Shown in pieces: positions 25,634 through 32,982 of a stretch of DNA of 64,000 bases (within the stretch, counting starts at the first letter, position 1; the number at the start of each line of letters is the position of its first letter). The notes under the pieces were generated by a model. That model was not told where the DNA came from and did no database searches. It saw only the letters and a program-made list of their open reading frames with translations. Position numbers and translations under genes: made by a program. This stretch comes from VXNE01 sp963664635 (GTDB lineage Bacteria > Pseudomonadota > Gammaproteobacteria > Pseudomonadales > Azotimanducaceae). The stretch covers positions 3,658,001 to 3,722,000 of the forward strand of contig OY761542.1 of assembly GCA_963664635.1 (NCBI GenBank), in the 5' to 3' direction.

Positions 25634-26536
25634 CTAGGCCAGGGCGTACTCCGCGTCGACCACCACGTCGCCGTCACAGGTCACCTCGCCCCGTTGCACG
25701 AGGTAGGCCATGGCCGCGAATACGCTGCGCGCCGCGGCCGGGTACATGAACTCCGGCAGGTCGGCGTACATCGAGGGCACCATGTCGCGGATCCGCCCCA
25801 CCCCGCCGGCCAGGCACGCCTTGATCTGTTCCTCGCGCTCGACCCGGTGGGCGATGAACGCCGCAACGTGCGGCTTCGGCGCCGTGATGGCGGGTCCGTG
25901 GGTGGGCCAGTAGAGCGCGTCGTCCCGTTCGAGCAGCAGTTCCAGGCTCGCCATGTAGCTGCGCATGTCGCCGTCCGGGGGTGACACGATGCTCGTCGAC
26001 CAGCCCATGACGTGGTCGCCGGAAAAGAGCGCCCGCTCTTCACGTAGCTGGTAGCAGATGTGGTTCGACGTGTGTCCGGGCGTGTAGACGCACTCGACGG
26101 ACCAGCCGTCGCCCTCGATCACCTCGCCGTGGCGCACGCGGACATCAGGAACGAAATCCATGTCGCCCCCCTCTTCCACGACGACGCCCTCCTCCTGCTT
26201 GCCGGCGCCGTGGGGGCCGTAGCCGTAGGTGGCCGCGTCGCACGCCCCCCGCAGGAGCGCGCAGCCCGGCGAGTGGTCGGCGTGGGTATGCGTGACCAGC
26301 AAGTGCGTGATCGTCTCGCCGCGGGTCGCCTCGAGGAGTGCGTCGATATGCCGCGGGTCGGCCGGCCCGGGATCGACCACCGCGACGTTGCCGCGACCGA
26401 GGATGTAGGTGCCCGTCCCGTACAGCGTGAAAGGGCTGGGATTGTTGGCGACGACCCGCCGGATGTGCGGCGACACGACGGCGGACACTCCGTACTCGAA
26501 GTCCAGTTCCCGCCGGAAAGGAATTTGAACGCTCAT
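25634..26536 (-). CDS. metallo-beta-lactamase-fold hydrolase (LACTB2-like)
   Basis: A 300-aa MBL-fold hydrolase. The metal-binding motif is THTHADHSPG (HxHxDH), followed by the later ligands in YTPGHTSNH and FSGDHVMG and a final His in YWPTHGPAI. The C-terminal extension (about 210-300) with an alpha-helical winged domain (KACLAGGVGRIRDMVPSMYADLP, VQRGEVTCDGD) is typical of the LACTB2/endoribonuclease-like subgroup. Substrate is not indicated. It is convergent with the IrrE cassette (23-bp gap) and lies downstream of the kinase gene on the same strand, separated by about 157 bp. Confidence 0.87.
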   Translation of the reverse strand: MSVQIPFRRELDFEYGVSAVVSPHIRRVVANNPSPFTLYGTGTYILGRGNVAVVDPGPADPRHIDALLEATRGETITHLLVTHTHADHSPGCALLRGACDAATYGYGPHGAGKQEEGVVVEEGGDMDFVPDVRVRHGEVIEGDGWSVECVYTPGHTSNHICYQLREERALFSGDHVMGWSTSIVSPPDGDMRSYMASLELLLERDDALYWPTHGPAITAPKPHVAAFIAHRVEREEQIKACLAGGVGRIRDMVPSMYADLPEFMYPAAARSVFAAMAYLVQRGEVTCDGDVVVDAEYALA

Positions 26537-26693
26537 CTGGACCGCCGCGTGTCTGCCGGACCGCGAAGCGTATCAGCGCCCCGCAAACGGAACCAGTCGG
26601 CTCCGCGTCCTGTCTGCGTCCTGTCGGCTCCGCGTCCCGCCCGACCACGCCGACCGGGGCTTCCGTTCCCGACCGCCCCGCCCCGGCGAGGCG

Positions 26694-28991
26694 TCAGTCG
26701 TCCCCCGCGGCCGGCCCCGGTTCCGCACTCCAGTCGTCCCGGAGCGCGCGCCACTCGTCCACCTCCGGCGTAACGGTCAGCGCCAGATCCAGGTAGTAGC
26801 GCGCTTCCGGCGCGAGACCGACCTCGAAGGCTTCCTTCGCCACCGCGGCGAGGCGCTCGGCGGTTCGTGCCAGCAGCTCCGACGCGCGCGCGTTGCCGCG
26901 GTCGAGGCGGATGACCTCGCGCAGCTTCGCCACGGCGTTCGCCTCGGCCGGTTCCGTGAAGAATCCGTCCCGGAACAGCGTCCGCGCCTCCGCGAGCAGG
27001 CTCGCGACCGTCGCCAGGCGCTGCTCTTCCGCGTCGAACAGCAGGTGCATCTCGTTCACCGTCGCCTCGCCGAGACCCACGGCGACGGCCCGGTCGAGGA
27101 GATGCTGCGCGCCGGCGAGATTCCCCACGCCGAGCACCCCGCTGAACTGGACCAGCACCTGCGCGGCGACCTCGGCGAGCCCCTGCTGCGCGACCGCGTT
27201 GTCGGGATCCGTCGCGAGGACGCGAAAGTAGATCTCCGCCGCATTCGCCGCCGCGGGGTCCACCAGCGCCGCCGTCGTGCGCAGGTCCGCGGCACGCCGC
27301 AGCATCTCCTCGATCTCCTGGGCGAGCGTTTCCGCCTGGCTGATGAGCAGCCGCACGCGGGCGAGTTCCGGATACTCCGGGTTCGCGCTCGAGGCGCGGC
27401 CGAGCTTGTTCATCGCATCGCCGACATCGCCCTCGTTGACGGCGTCTTCCGCGAGCCCCGCGTAGTGTCCCGCCAGTTCGCGGAGACGCGCGCGCGCCTC
27501 CTCGTTGCCCGGGTGGCGCCGCAGCACTTCCTGGTAGGCCTGGATCGCGGCCGCCGCCGACGGTTCGTGCGACATGCTCTGAGTCGCGAGCAGCGCCCGC
27601 GCGCCGGCCAGGATCGAGTCCGCCCGGCGCCGCTCGGACACGCGCTCGAATAGCACCGTGAGTTCCGAGTCCTGCGGAAAGATGCTGAGCGACTCGGTGA
27701 GCTTGGTCTCCGCGATGGCGAAGTCCTCGGACTCGATGGCCTGCGCGATGTCGTCCTTCCAGGCGGTGGCCAGCGTCGACAGCGCGAGCACCGCTTTCTC
27801 GTGCCCCGGCGCCCGGTCCAGGACGCGCCGATACGCCGCCACGATGGCGGCGAGGCTCTGGTTCGGGTCGCGGCGCAGCGCCTCCGCCGAACTCCACGCC
27901 TGCTCCACTTCCGGGTGCTCCGCGAGCCCCGCGCGCGCGAGCAGGGTCGCCGCCGCGTCCGGCTGCGTCATCCCGATGTACCCGCCCGTGAGCACGGCGA
28001 GCACCAGCGCCGCGCCGACCGCGACCGGCGCCACGCGGACGCGCGCCCGGGACCCGTCGTCGAGCCCGGCGCGCGCGGTGTCGCGCCACCGGTCCACGCC
28101 CGCCGCGAGCACGTCGATCTCGGAGGTGGACACGAGGGCCCGGACGACCGCCGGCCCGGGCGTCACGTCCTCGAAGCGCACCGTGTCCAGGGCCCGCACG
28201 ATCTCCGCGCCGCTGCGGAAACGGCGGTCCGGGTCCGGCGCCAGGAAGGTGTCGATCAGTTCCTGGAGCGCGGCGAACCGCTCGGGCAGCCGGGGCGGCA
28301 CCGGCGCGGGATGGCGCACCACCGTGGCGCCGTCGTGGTCGTGCGCGTGCGGAACATCGCCCGTCAGCATCTGGAAGAAGACGACGCCGAGGCCATACAG
28401 GTCGGACCGGCCGTCGAGGGCGCGCCCCGCGGCCTGTTCCGGGCTCATGTAGCCGGGCGTCCCCACCGCGGGCACGCGGCCACCTCCCGCATCGACATCG
28501 GCGAGCGCCCCGTCGACGAAGTCGATCAGCACCGCCGTACCCGGGTCCCGGAACAGGATGTTCGACGGCGTCACGTCCCCGTGCAGGCAGTCGCGGGCAT
28601 GCGCGTGGTCCAGCGCGCGCGCCAGTTGTTCGGTGCAGCGCAGCAGTTCCGCGAAAGAGATGCCGCCGCGCAACCGCGCGTTCAGGTCGCCGCCGCGCAG
28701 GTACTCCATCGCCACATAGAGCGCGGAGCCCGCGAGCCCGACGTCGTACACGGTGACCACGCTCGGGTGATCGAGCCGCGCCGCACGGCGAGCGCGCCGC
28801 CACGCCAGGTCCGCGCCGGCCCCGAGCTGCACCACCTTCAGCGCGACCGGCCGGTTCGATCGCTGCTCGGTCGCGAGGTAAACGCGGGTGTCCCCGTCGC
28901 CGCCGTCCCCATCGCCGCCCCGGCCCCCATCGCCGCCCCGGCCCCCGCCCCCGCCGAGAGCGCGCTGGTTGCGGTAGCCCGGCACCTCCAT
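26694..28991 (-). CDS. membrane Ser/Thr kinase-like protein with altered ATP loop
   Basis: A 765-aa protein with an N-terminal protein-kinase domain (about 6-280), a membrane helix at about 355-375 (VAVGAALVLAVLTGGYIGM) and an extracytoplasmic helical/TPR-like region. Key kinase residues: Lys52 (VALKVV), catalytic Asp139 in CLHGDVTPSN, Asn144, and Asp157 in IDFVDG, i.e. HRD is HGD and DFG is DFV. The glycine-rich loop is replaced by a long Gly/Asp run (13-34) and the usual alpha-C glutamate position is an Arg. Activity is therefore uncertain. The ATG at 28991 shares one base with the stop of the MORN gene (TGATG), so translation is probably coupled. Confidence 0.8.
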   Translation of the reverse strand: MEVPGYRNQRALGGGGGRGGDGGRGGDGDGGDGDTRVYLATEQRSNRPVALKVVQLGAGADLAWRRARRAARLDHPSVVTVYDVGLAGSALYVAMEYLRGGDLNARLRGGISFAELLRCTEQLARALDHAHARDCLHGDVTPSNILFRDPGTAVLIDFVDGALADVDAGGGRVPAVGTPGYMSPEQAAGRALDGRSDLYGLGVVFFQMLTGDVPHAHDHDGATVVRHPAPVPPRLPERFAALQELIDTFLAPDPDRRFRSGAEIVRALDTVRFEDVTPGPAVVRALVSTSEIDVLAAGVDRWRDTARAGLDDGSRARVRVAPVAVGAALVLAVLTGGYIGMTQPDAAATLLARAGLAEHPEVEQAWSSAEALRRDPNQSLAAIVAAYRRVLDRAPGHEKAVLALSTLATAWKDDIAQAIESEDFAIAETKLTESLSIFPQDSELTVLFERVSERRRADSILAGARALLATQSMSHEPSAAAAIQAYQEVLRRHPGNEEARARLRELAGHYAGLAEDAVNEGDVGDAMNKLGRASSANPEYPELARVRLLISQAETLAQEIEEMLRRAADLRTTAALVDPAAANAAEIYFRVLATDPDNAVAQQGLAEVAAQVLVQFSGVLGVGNLAGAQHLLDRAVAVGLGEATVNEMHLLFDAEEQRLATVASLLAEARTLFRDGFFTEPAEANAVAKLREVIRLDRGNARASELLARTAERLAAVAKEAFEVGLAPEARYYLDLALTVTPEVDEWRALRDDWSAEPGPAAGDD
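28907..28942. repeat. 18-bp tandem repeat inside the kinase ATP loop
   Basis: CCCCATCGCCGCCCCGGC occurs twice in direct succession (28907-28924 and 28925-28942), flanked by further GC-rich partial copies. It encodes most of the Gly/Asp run that replaces the kinase glycine-rich loop. Confidence 0.85.
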
Positions 28992-29911
28992 CAGGGCGGC
29001 TCCGTCACGTTCAGCCAGCCGATCTCGCCCTGCACCATGTGACCGAGGACGAACCGCCCCCCGACCACGTAGGCCTCGCCGTCCAGGCGCACGGCGGTGC
29101 CCCGGCCGTGCGCGCGGCCGTTCACGCACTCCTCGCTGGTGAACATCCACGGCTGCCCGTCGAGGGCCACCCGGCAGCGCTGGTCCTCCGCAATCACCGT
29201 GTCCTGCACGAGATTGCCGTCGACCCACTGCTGGAAGTACCGATCCCCGTCCGGCACGCTCTTCACGCCATGGCCGTGCATGCGATTGCCGGTGAACTCG
29301 CCCTGGTACACCGTGCCGTCCCGCCAGTAGTACGCGCCTATGCCCTCACGCTGGTTCGCCGCCCACTCCCCGACGTAGCGGTTGCCGTCGTGCCAGGTCT
29401 GCGTACCCCAGCCGGAGCGCTCGCCGCCGAGGAAATCGCCTTCGTAGATGTCCTGGTTGTCCCACACCAGGCGCCCGCTGCCGCTGATCTCGTTGGAGCG
29501 GAACTCCCCCGTGTAGACATTGCCGTTGCTCCAGGTGAGCTGCCCCTCGCCCTCGCGGCGGTCGTTGACGAAGCCGCCCTCGAACACCCGGCCGTCCGGC
29601 CAGCTCAGGCGGCCACGGCCTTGCCGGCGGTCGTTGGCGAAGCGCCCCTCGAACACCCGGCCGTCGGGCCAGTAGATCGTCCCCGCGCCGTGCATCTTGC
29701 CATTGTGGAATTCGCCCACGTAACGGTGCCGATTGCTGATGTAAGTGCCCTGCCCGGTCGGCACGCCGTCCACCACCTCGCCCTCGTACACATCGCCGTT
29801 CGGCAGTTCGATGCGCCGCGTCGCGGCGTCGGCGGTAACGACGAGGAGCATCGCCGCGAGTGCGACGAGGTGGCGCGTCGGCGGTGGTGGAGCCTTCGAG
29901 ACGCAGTCCAT
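28991..29911 (-). CDS. secreted MORN-repeat protein
   Basis: A 306-aa protein: signal peptide (TRHLVALAAMLLVVTADA), then eight to nine MORN repeats of the form YxGEFxxGxxxGxGxxxWxDGxxY between about residues 30 and 240, then a cysteine-bearing C-terminal part with a further degenerate repeat. MORN sheets are protein or lipid contact surfaces; export suggests an envelope role. The ATG at 29911 was chosen because it starts the signal peptide; the frame stays open upstream to 30148 only because it reads into a duplicated pyruvate-kinase fragment. It is coupled to the kinase-like gene by a one-base overlap. Confidence 0.82.
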   Translation of the reverse strand: MDCVSKAPPPPTRHLVALAAMLLVVTADAATRRIELPNGDVYEGEVVDGVPTGQGTYISNRHRYVGEFHNGKMHGAGTIYWPDGRVFEGRFANDRRQGRGRLSWPDGRVFEGGFVNDRREGEGQLTWSNGNVYTGEFRSNEISGSGRLVWDNQDIYEGDFLGGERSGWGTQTWHDGNRYVGEWAANQREGIGAYYWRDGTVYQGEFTGNRMHGHGVKSVPDGDRYFQQWVDGNLVQDTVIAEDQRCRVALDGQPWMFTSEECVNGRAHGRGTAVRLDGEAYVVGGRFVLGHMVQGEIGWLNVTEPP

Positions 29912-29977
29912 ATGCGCGACACCCGAAAACCGGGCGCCGATTTTAGCAAGGCCGCGGGGGAATTCGGGAACGTGGAG

Positions 29978-30147
29978 CGGCACGTGCGGGGGCTGGCAGC
30001 TCGTGACGAGGTCGGCCATCGGCCCGTAGCGCGCGATGACCACGATCCCCGACGCCGAGATCGCCTCCGCGAGGCCCGCCGCCGCGATCTTCGAGAGCTG
30101 CTCCACGCTGCGCACCGGATAGCGGCCGGCGCTCGTCTCTCCCGACA
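29978..30147 (-). pseudogene. partial duplicate of the pyruvate kinase gene
   Basis: 170 bp that match 31809-32059 inside the intact pyk gene, with one in-frame 81-bp deletion. Encoded residues read SGETSAGRYPVRSVEQLSKI, then GLAEAISASGIVVIARYG and ADLVTSCQPPHVP, with a few substitutions. The fragment ends at both sides without a start or stop of its own. Confidence 0.88.
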
Positions 30148-30178
30148 AGGGAACAGGGCTCGACGAGATGGTACCGAC

Positions 30179-31519
30179 TCATGGGTCGCGACTCTCCGTC
30201 GACCCGGACGCGACTTGGGCGGCACGCTGCATGATCGCCTTGTCAACGAGCCCTCGCACCATCGCTTCCATTCCTACGTTGCGCACTCTGGCAGAGAAAG
30301 CCAAGGGGCCAAGTGAGGCGAATAGCTTGCCCACCAGCTCATCGGCAAAGCTGCTCGACACCAAAGGGACGGCATTCCAGTCGAGTAGCAAGGGCTTCGT
30401 TGGTTCGGCGTTCAGCAAGTTCAAGCACTTGGTGCGAAGCTGTCGCCCAGCAGGCCTGGAACCGAATCCAGTGGACTCTTCCCCGAGCTTCAACACAACG
30501 GCGTCGCCTCGCTCAGTCTGGTACTGCAGTTCGATGACGTCCGTAGGCTCCGCCGGCGCACCATGAAAACCCAGCGCCTCCGAGAGATGAAATCGCGAGT
30601 CAAGGCCGATCTCTGCATATACGACCGTTCCCCGGAACCTCTGAGCTTCCCTCCTCTTGTAGACTTTTACATCGGATCCTAACTCGTTATCTTCCAGACT
30701 CTGATCCGTGCGAGCGACAACTTGAGCCAACCCTGACGTAATCTCCAATGATCCCCTGGACATCGTCGCGATTCTCAGTGCGCCCGCAATACCGTTGCCT
30801 TGGCCCGCATCAGGACTTCGCGTGACGCCAACCTTCATCGCCTCGCCGATTGCCTGCGCATCGGTCCGAAGATCGGGATGGCCTTCACGAAGCGACTCCA
30901 ATATGCCCTTCCCAGAGTCGGCAACGCCGAACGCAACCTTGCCGGCATCCCTGAACGCGCTGACCTGAACGAACCCTCCGTCCACGCACTCCGCGTGATT
31001 CAGAACGTTGTCCGTAATCTCGTTGATCGACCACTCCAGGCCGGCGATTACATCGCGCTCCAGCGTCATGCTGCGCATCACGACATCCATGAACTCATTG
31101 ACCAGTCTCTGTTGTTCGACCCAACTCGTGAACCGCTGGGCAGCCAAGTGACGATCGTGAACGGTGTCACTCTTCTCATAACGTTGAGGGTCCAAAAAGT
31201 GCGCCCAATTGGTGTTCCGAAACAATCGCGCAAGCTCCCCCGCGTCAGGAAGCTCCACGGAGATGTCTATCCCCTCGCGCCGCAAAGCATCCACGCTCGG
31301 CAGGAGTGGGATCATGCCGTTGGGAAACGCCGCCTCACAGACAGAGAAGTCCAAGACGATGTCCTGGTATCCCCGACGGAGGCAGTCGTGCAAGCACAGC
31401 ATGAACTGGCGGTGTGCAAACGGGTTCGCCCGTCCGAGGAACCGAACCCGGTTCCCCTCGCGCACAACCACGCGCGGTGCATGCCTGCCGCCATTCGCCA
31501 CAGCTGTCGCCCGCTTCAA
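30179..31519 (-). CDS. GHKL ATPase with STAS-like domains, unknown role
   Basis: A 446-aa protein. The N-terminal 120 residues look like a STAS fold (DIVLDFSVCEAAFPNGMIPLL), the centre is a histidine-kinase-type ATPase without HisKA (EWSINEITDNVLNHAE as N box, GVADSGKGI as G1, GNGIAGALRI as G2), and the C-terminus is a STAS-like DUF4325 domain (LLLDWNAVPLVSSSFADELVGKLF). Such ATPase/STAS fusions resemble anti-sigma/anti-anti-sigma modules but occur in one chain. Codon use is much less GC-rich than in neighbouring genes and it sits between pyk and a partial pyk copy, so it appears to be an inserted gene. Confidence 0.75.
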   Translation of the reverse strand: MKRATAVANGGRHAPRVVVREGNRVRFLGRANPFAHRQFMLCLHDCLRRGYQDIVLDFSVCEAAFPNGMIPLLPSVDALRREGIDISVELPDAGELARLFRNTNWAHFLDPQRYEKSDTVHDRHLAAQRFTSWVEQQRLVNEFMDVVMRSMTLERDVIAGLEWSINEITDNVLNHAECVDGGFVQVSAFRDAGKVAFGVADSGKGILESLREGHPDLRTDAQAIGEAMKVGVTRSPDAGQGNGIAGALRIATMSRGSLEITSGLAQVVARTDQSLEDNELGSDVKVYKRREAQRFRGTVVYAEIGLDSRFHLSEALGFHGAPAEPTDVIELQYQTERGDAVVLKLGEESTGFGSRPAGRQLRTKCLNLLNAEPTKPLLLDWNAVPLVSSSFADELVGKLFASLGPLAFSARVRNVGMEAMVRGLVDKAIMQRAAQVASGSTESRDP

Positions 31520-31574
31520 AGGGGGCGCGAAGTATGAGCCTAGCCCCTAGCGCCCCGCAACGTTGCGTCGAGCG

Positions 31575-32978
31575 TCACACGCCGCTGACCGAGCGGATCT
31601 GGATGGCGTCCACGCGCGCTTCGGCGAGCACGTCCGAGAGGACCACCACGCGCGCTTCCGGCGCAATGCCCTCCCGGTCGCGCAGCGCCCCGAGGGCGGT
31701 CTGGATGGTTTTCTCCGGTTGCGCGGAGAATGCGGTCCGGTAGGCGTACACGCCCCGGTTCAGCATCAGCCGGCGGCGCGCCTGGCTGTTGTTGGTGAAC
31801 ACGTAGATCGGCACGTGCGGGGGCTGGCAACTCGTGACGAGGTCGGCCATCAGCCCGCGGCGCGTGATGACCACGATCCCCGACGCCGAGATCGCCTCCG
31901 CGAGGCCGGCCGCCGCCACCGCGAGATGATGCTTGTCCGTGTCGGTCTCGAGGTCCCGGGCGAAGCCGAGGCCGGGAAAGCGCTCGCTGGCCGCCGCGAT
32001 CTTCGAGAGCTGCTCCACGCTGCGCACCGGGTAGCGGCCGACGCTCGTCTCTCCCGACAGCATGACCGCGTCGACGCCCTCGTAGATCGCGTTGGCCACG
32101 TCGGTCACTTCCGCCCGGGTCGGGATCGGGTTCTCGATCATCGACTCGAGCAGGTGGGTCGCCACGATGCAGCGCTTGCCGAGCCGGGCGCAGGTGCGCA
32201 CGAGTTCCCGCTGCACGTTCGGCAGCGCGGCGATGTCGATCTCGATGCCGAGATCGCCCCGCGCCACCATGATGCCGTCCGCCGCCCGCGCGATCTCCTC
32301 CGCGTTCTCGAGGCCCTCGCGGTTCTCGATCTTGGCGATCACCTTGAGGGACGCGTTCTTCGGTCCGAGCAGGTGGCGCAGTTCCATCACGTCGCTCGCC
32401 GTGCGGACGAACGACAGCGCCACGAAGTCGACGTCCTGCGCCATGCCGAACAGGATGTCGGCGCGGTCCTTCGTGCCTATCGAAGGCAGGTTGACGTGCA
32501 CGCCGGGCATGTTGACGTGCTTGCGGCTGCCGAGCAGCCCGCCGTCCACCACCCGGCAGCGGACGCACGCGGCGCTCTTGTCGATGACCTCGAGGTTGAT
32601 GAGGCCGTTGTCCAGCGTCACGGCGCTGCCGGCCTCCACCGCCGCCGGCAGGTCCGGATAGTTGATGTGGATCTCCCCGTCGGCCACGGGGCCCGCCACC
32701 CGCAGGGAAATCTCGGCGCCCTGTTCCAGGGCAACCGGCGCGTCCGTGTCGCCGGTGCGGATCTCCGGACCCTGCGTGTCGAGCAGCACCGGCACCGGGA
32801 ACCGGACCTTCCGGTTCAGCGTCTTGATCCAGTTGATGACCCGCAGCGCCGTCTCTTGATCCGAGTGGGACATGTTGACGCGCACCACGTCCATGCCGGC
32901 GTCGTAGAGGCGGGACAGGGTCTCGAAGTCCGCCGTGGCGGGGCCTACCGTGCAGATGATCTTGGTGCGGCGCTCCAT
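31575..32978 (-). CDS. pyk: pyruvate kinase
   Basis: A complete 467-aa pyruvate kinase, which transfers phosphate from phosphoenolpyruvate to ADP in glycolysis. Motifs in order: RRTKIICTVGPA at the N-terminus, VRVNMSHS, VIAKIENREGLENAEEI with the catalytic Lys and metal-binding Glu, MVARGDLGIEI, and MLSGETSVGRYPV with the C-domain after it. The ATG at 32978 gives the family N-terminus; a slightly longer frame to 33002 is unlikely. The start lies 4 bp from the end of the helicase gene on the same strand, so read-through from the SOS operon is possible. Part of its 3' half is duplicated downstream. Confidence 0.95.
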   Translation of the reverse strand: MERRTKIICTVGPATADFETLSRLYDAGMDVVRVNMSHSDQETALRVINWIKTLNRKVRFPVPVLLDTQGPEIRTGDTDAPVALEQGAEISLRVAGPVADGEIHINYPDLPAAVEAGSAVTLDNGLINLEVIDKSAACVRCRVVDGGLLGSRKHVNMPGVHVNLPSIGTKDRADILFGMAQDVDFVALSFVRTASDVMELRHLLGPKNASLKVIAKIENREGLENAEEIARAADGIMVARGDLGIEIDIAALPNVQRELVRTCARLGKRCIVATHLLESMIENPIPTRAEVTDVANAIYEGVDAVMLSGETSVGRYPVRSVEQLSKIAAASERFPGLGFARDLETDTDKHHLAVAAAGLAEAISASGIVVITRRGLMADLVTSCQPPHVPIYVFTNNSQARRRLMLNRGVYAYRTAFSAQPEKTIQTALGALRDREGIAPEARVVVLSDVLAEARVDAIQIRSVSGV

Positions 32979-32982
32979 CGGG

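Noticed and set aside
29912..30148. N-terminal extension of the MORN protein
   Set aside because: The added residues are the duplicated pyruvate kinase fragment; the signal peptide begins at the ATG at 29911.
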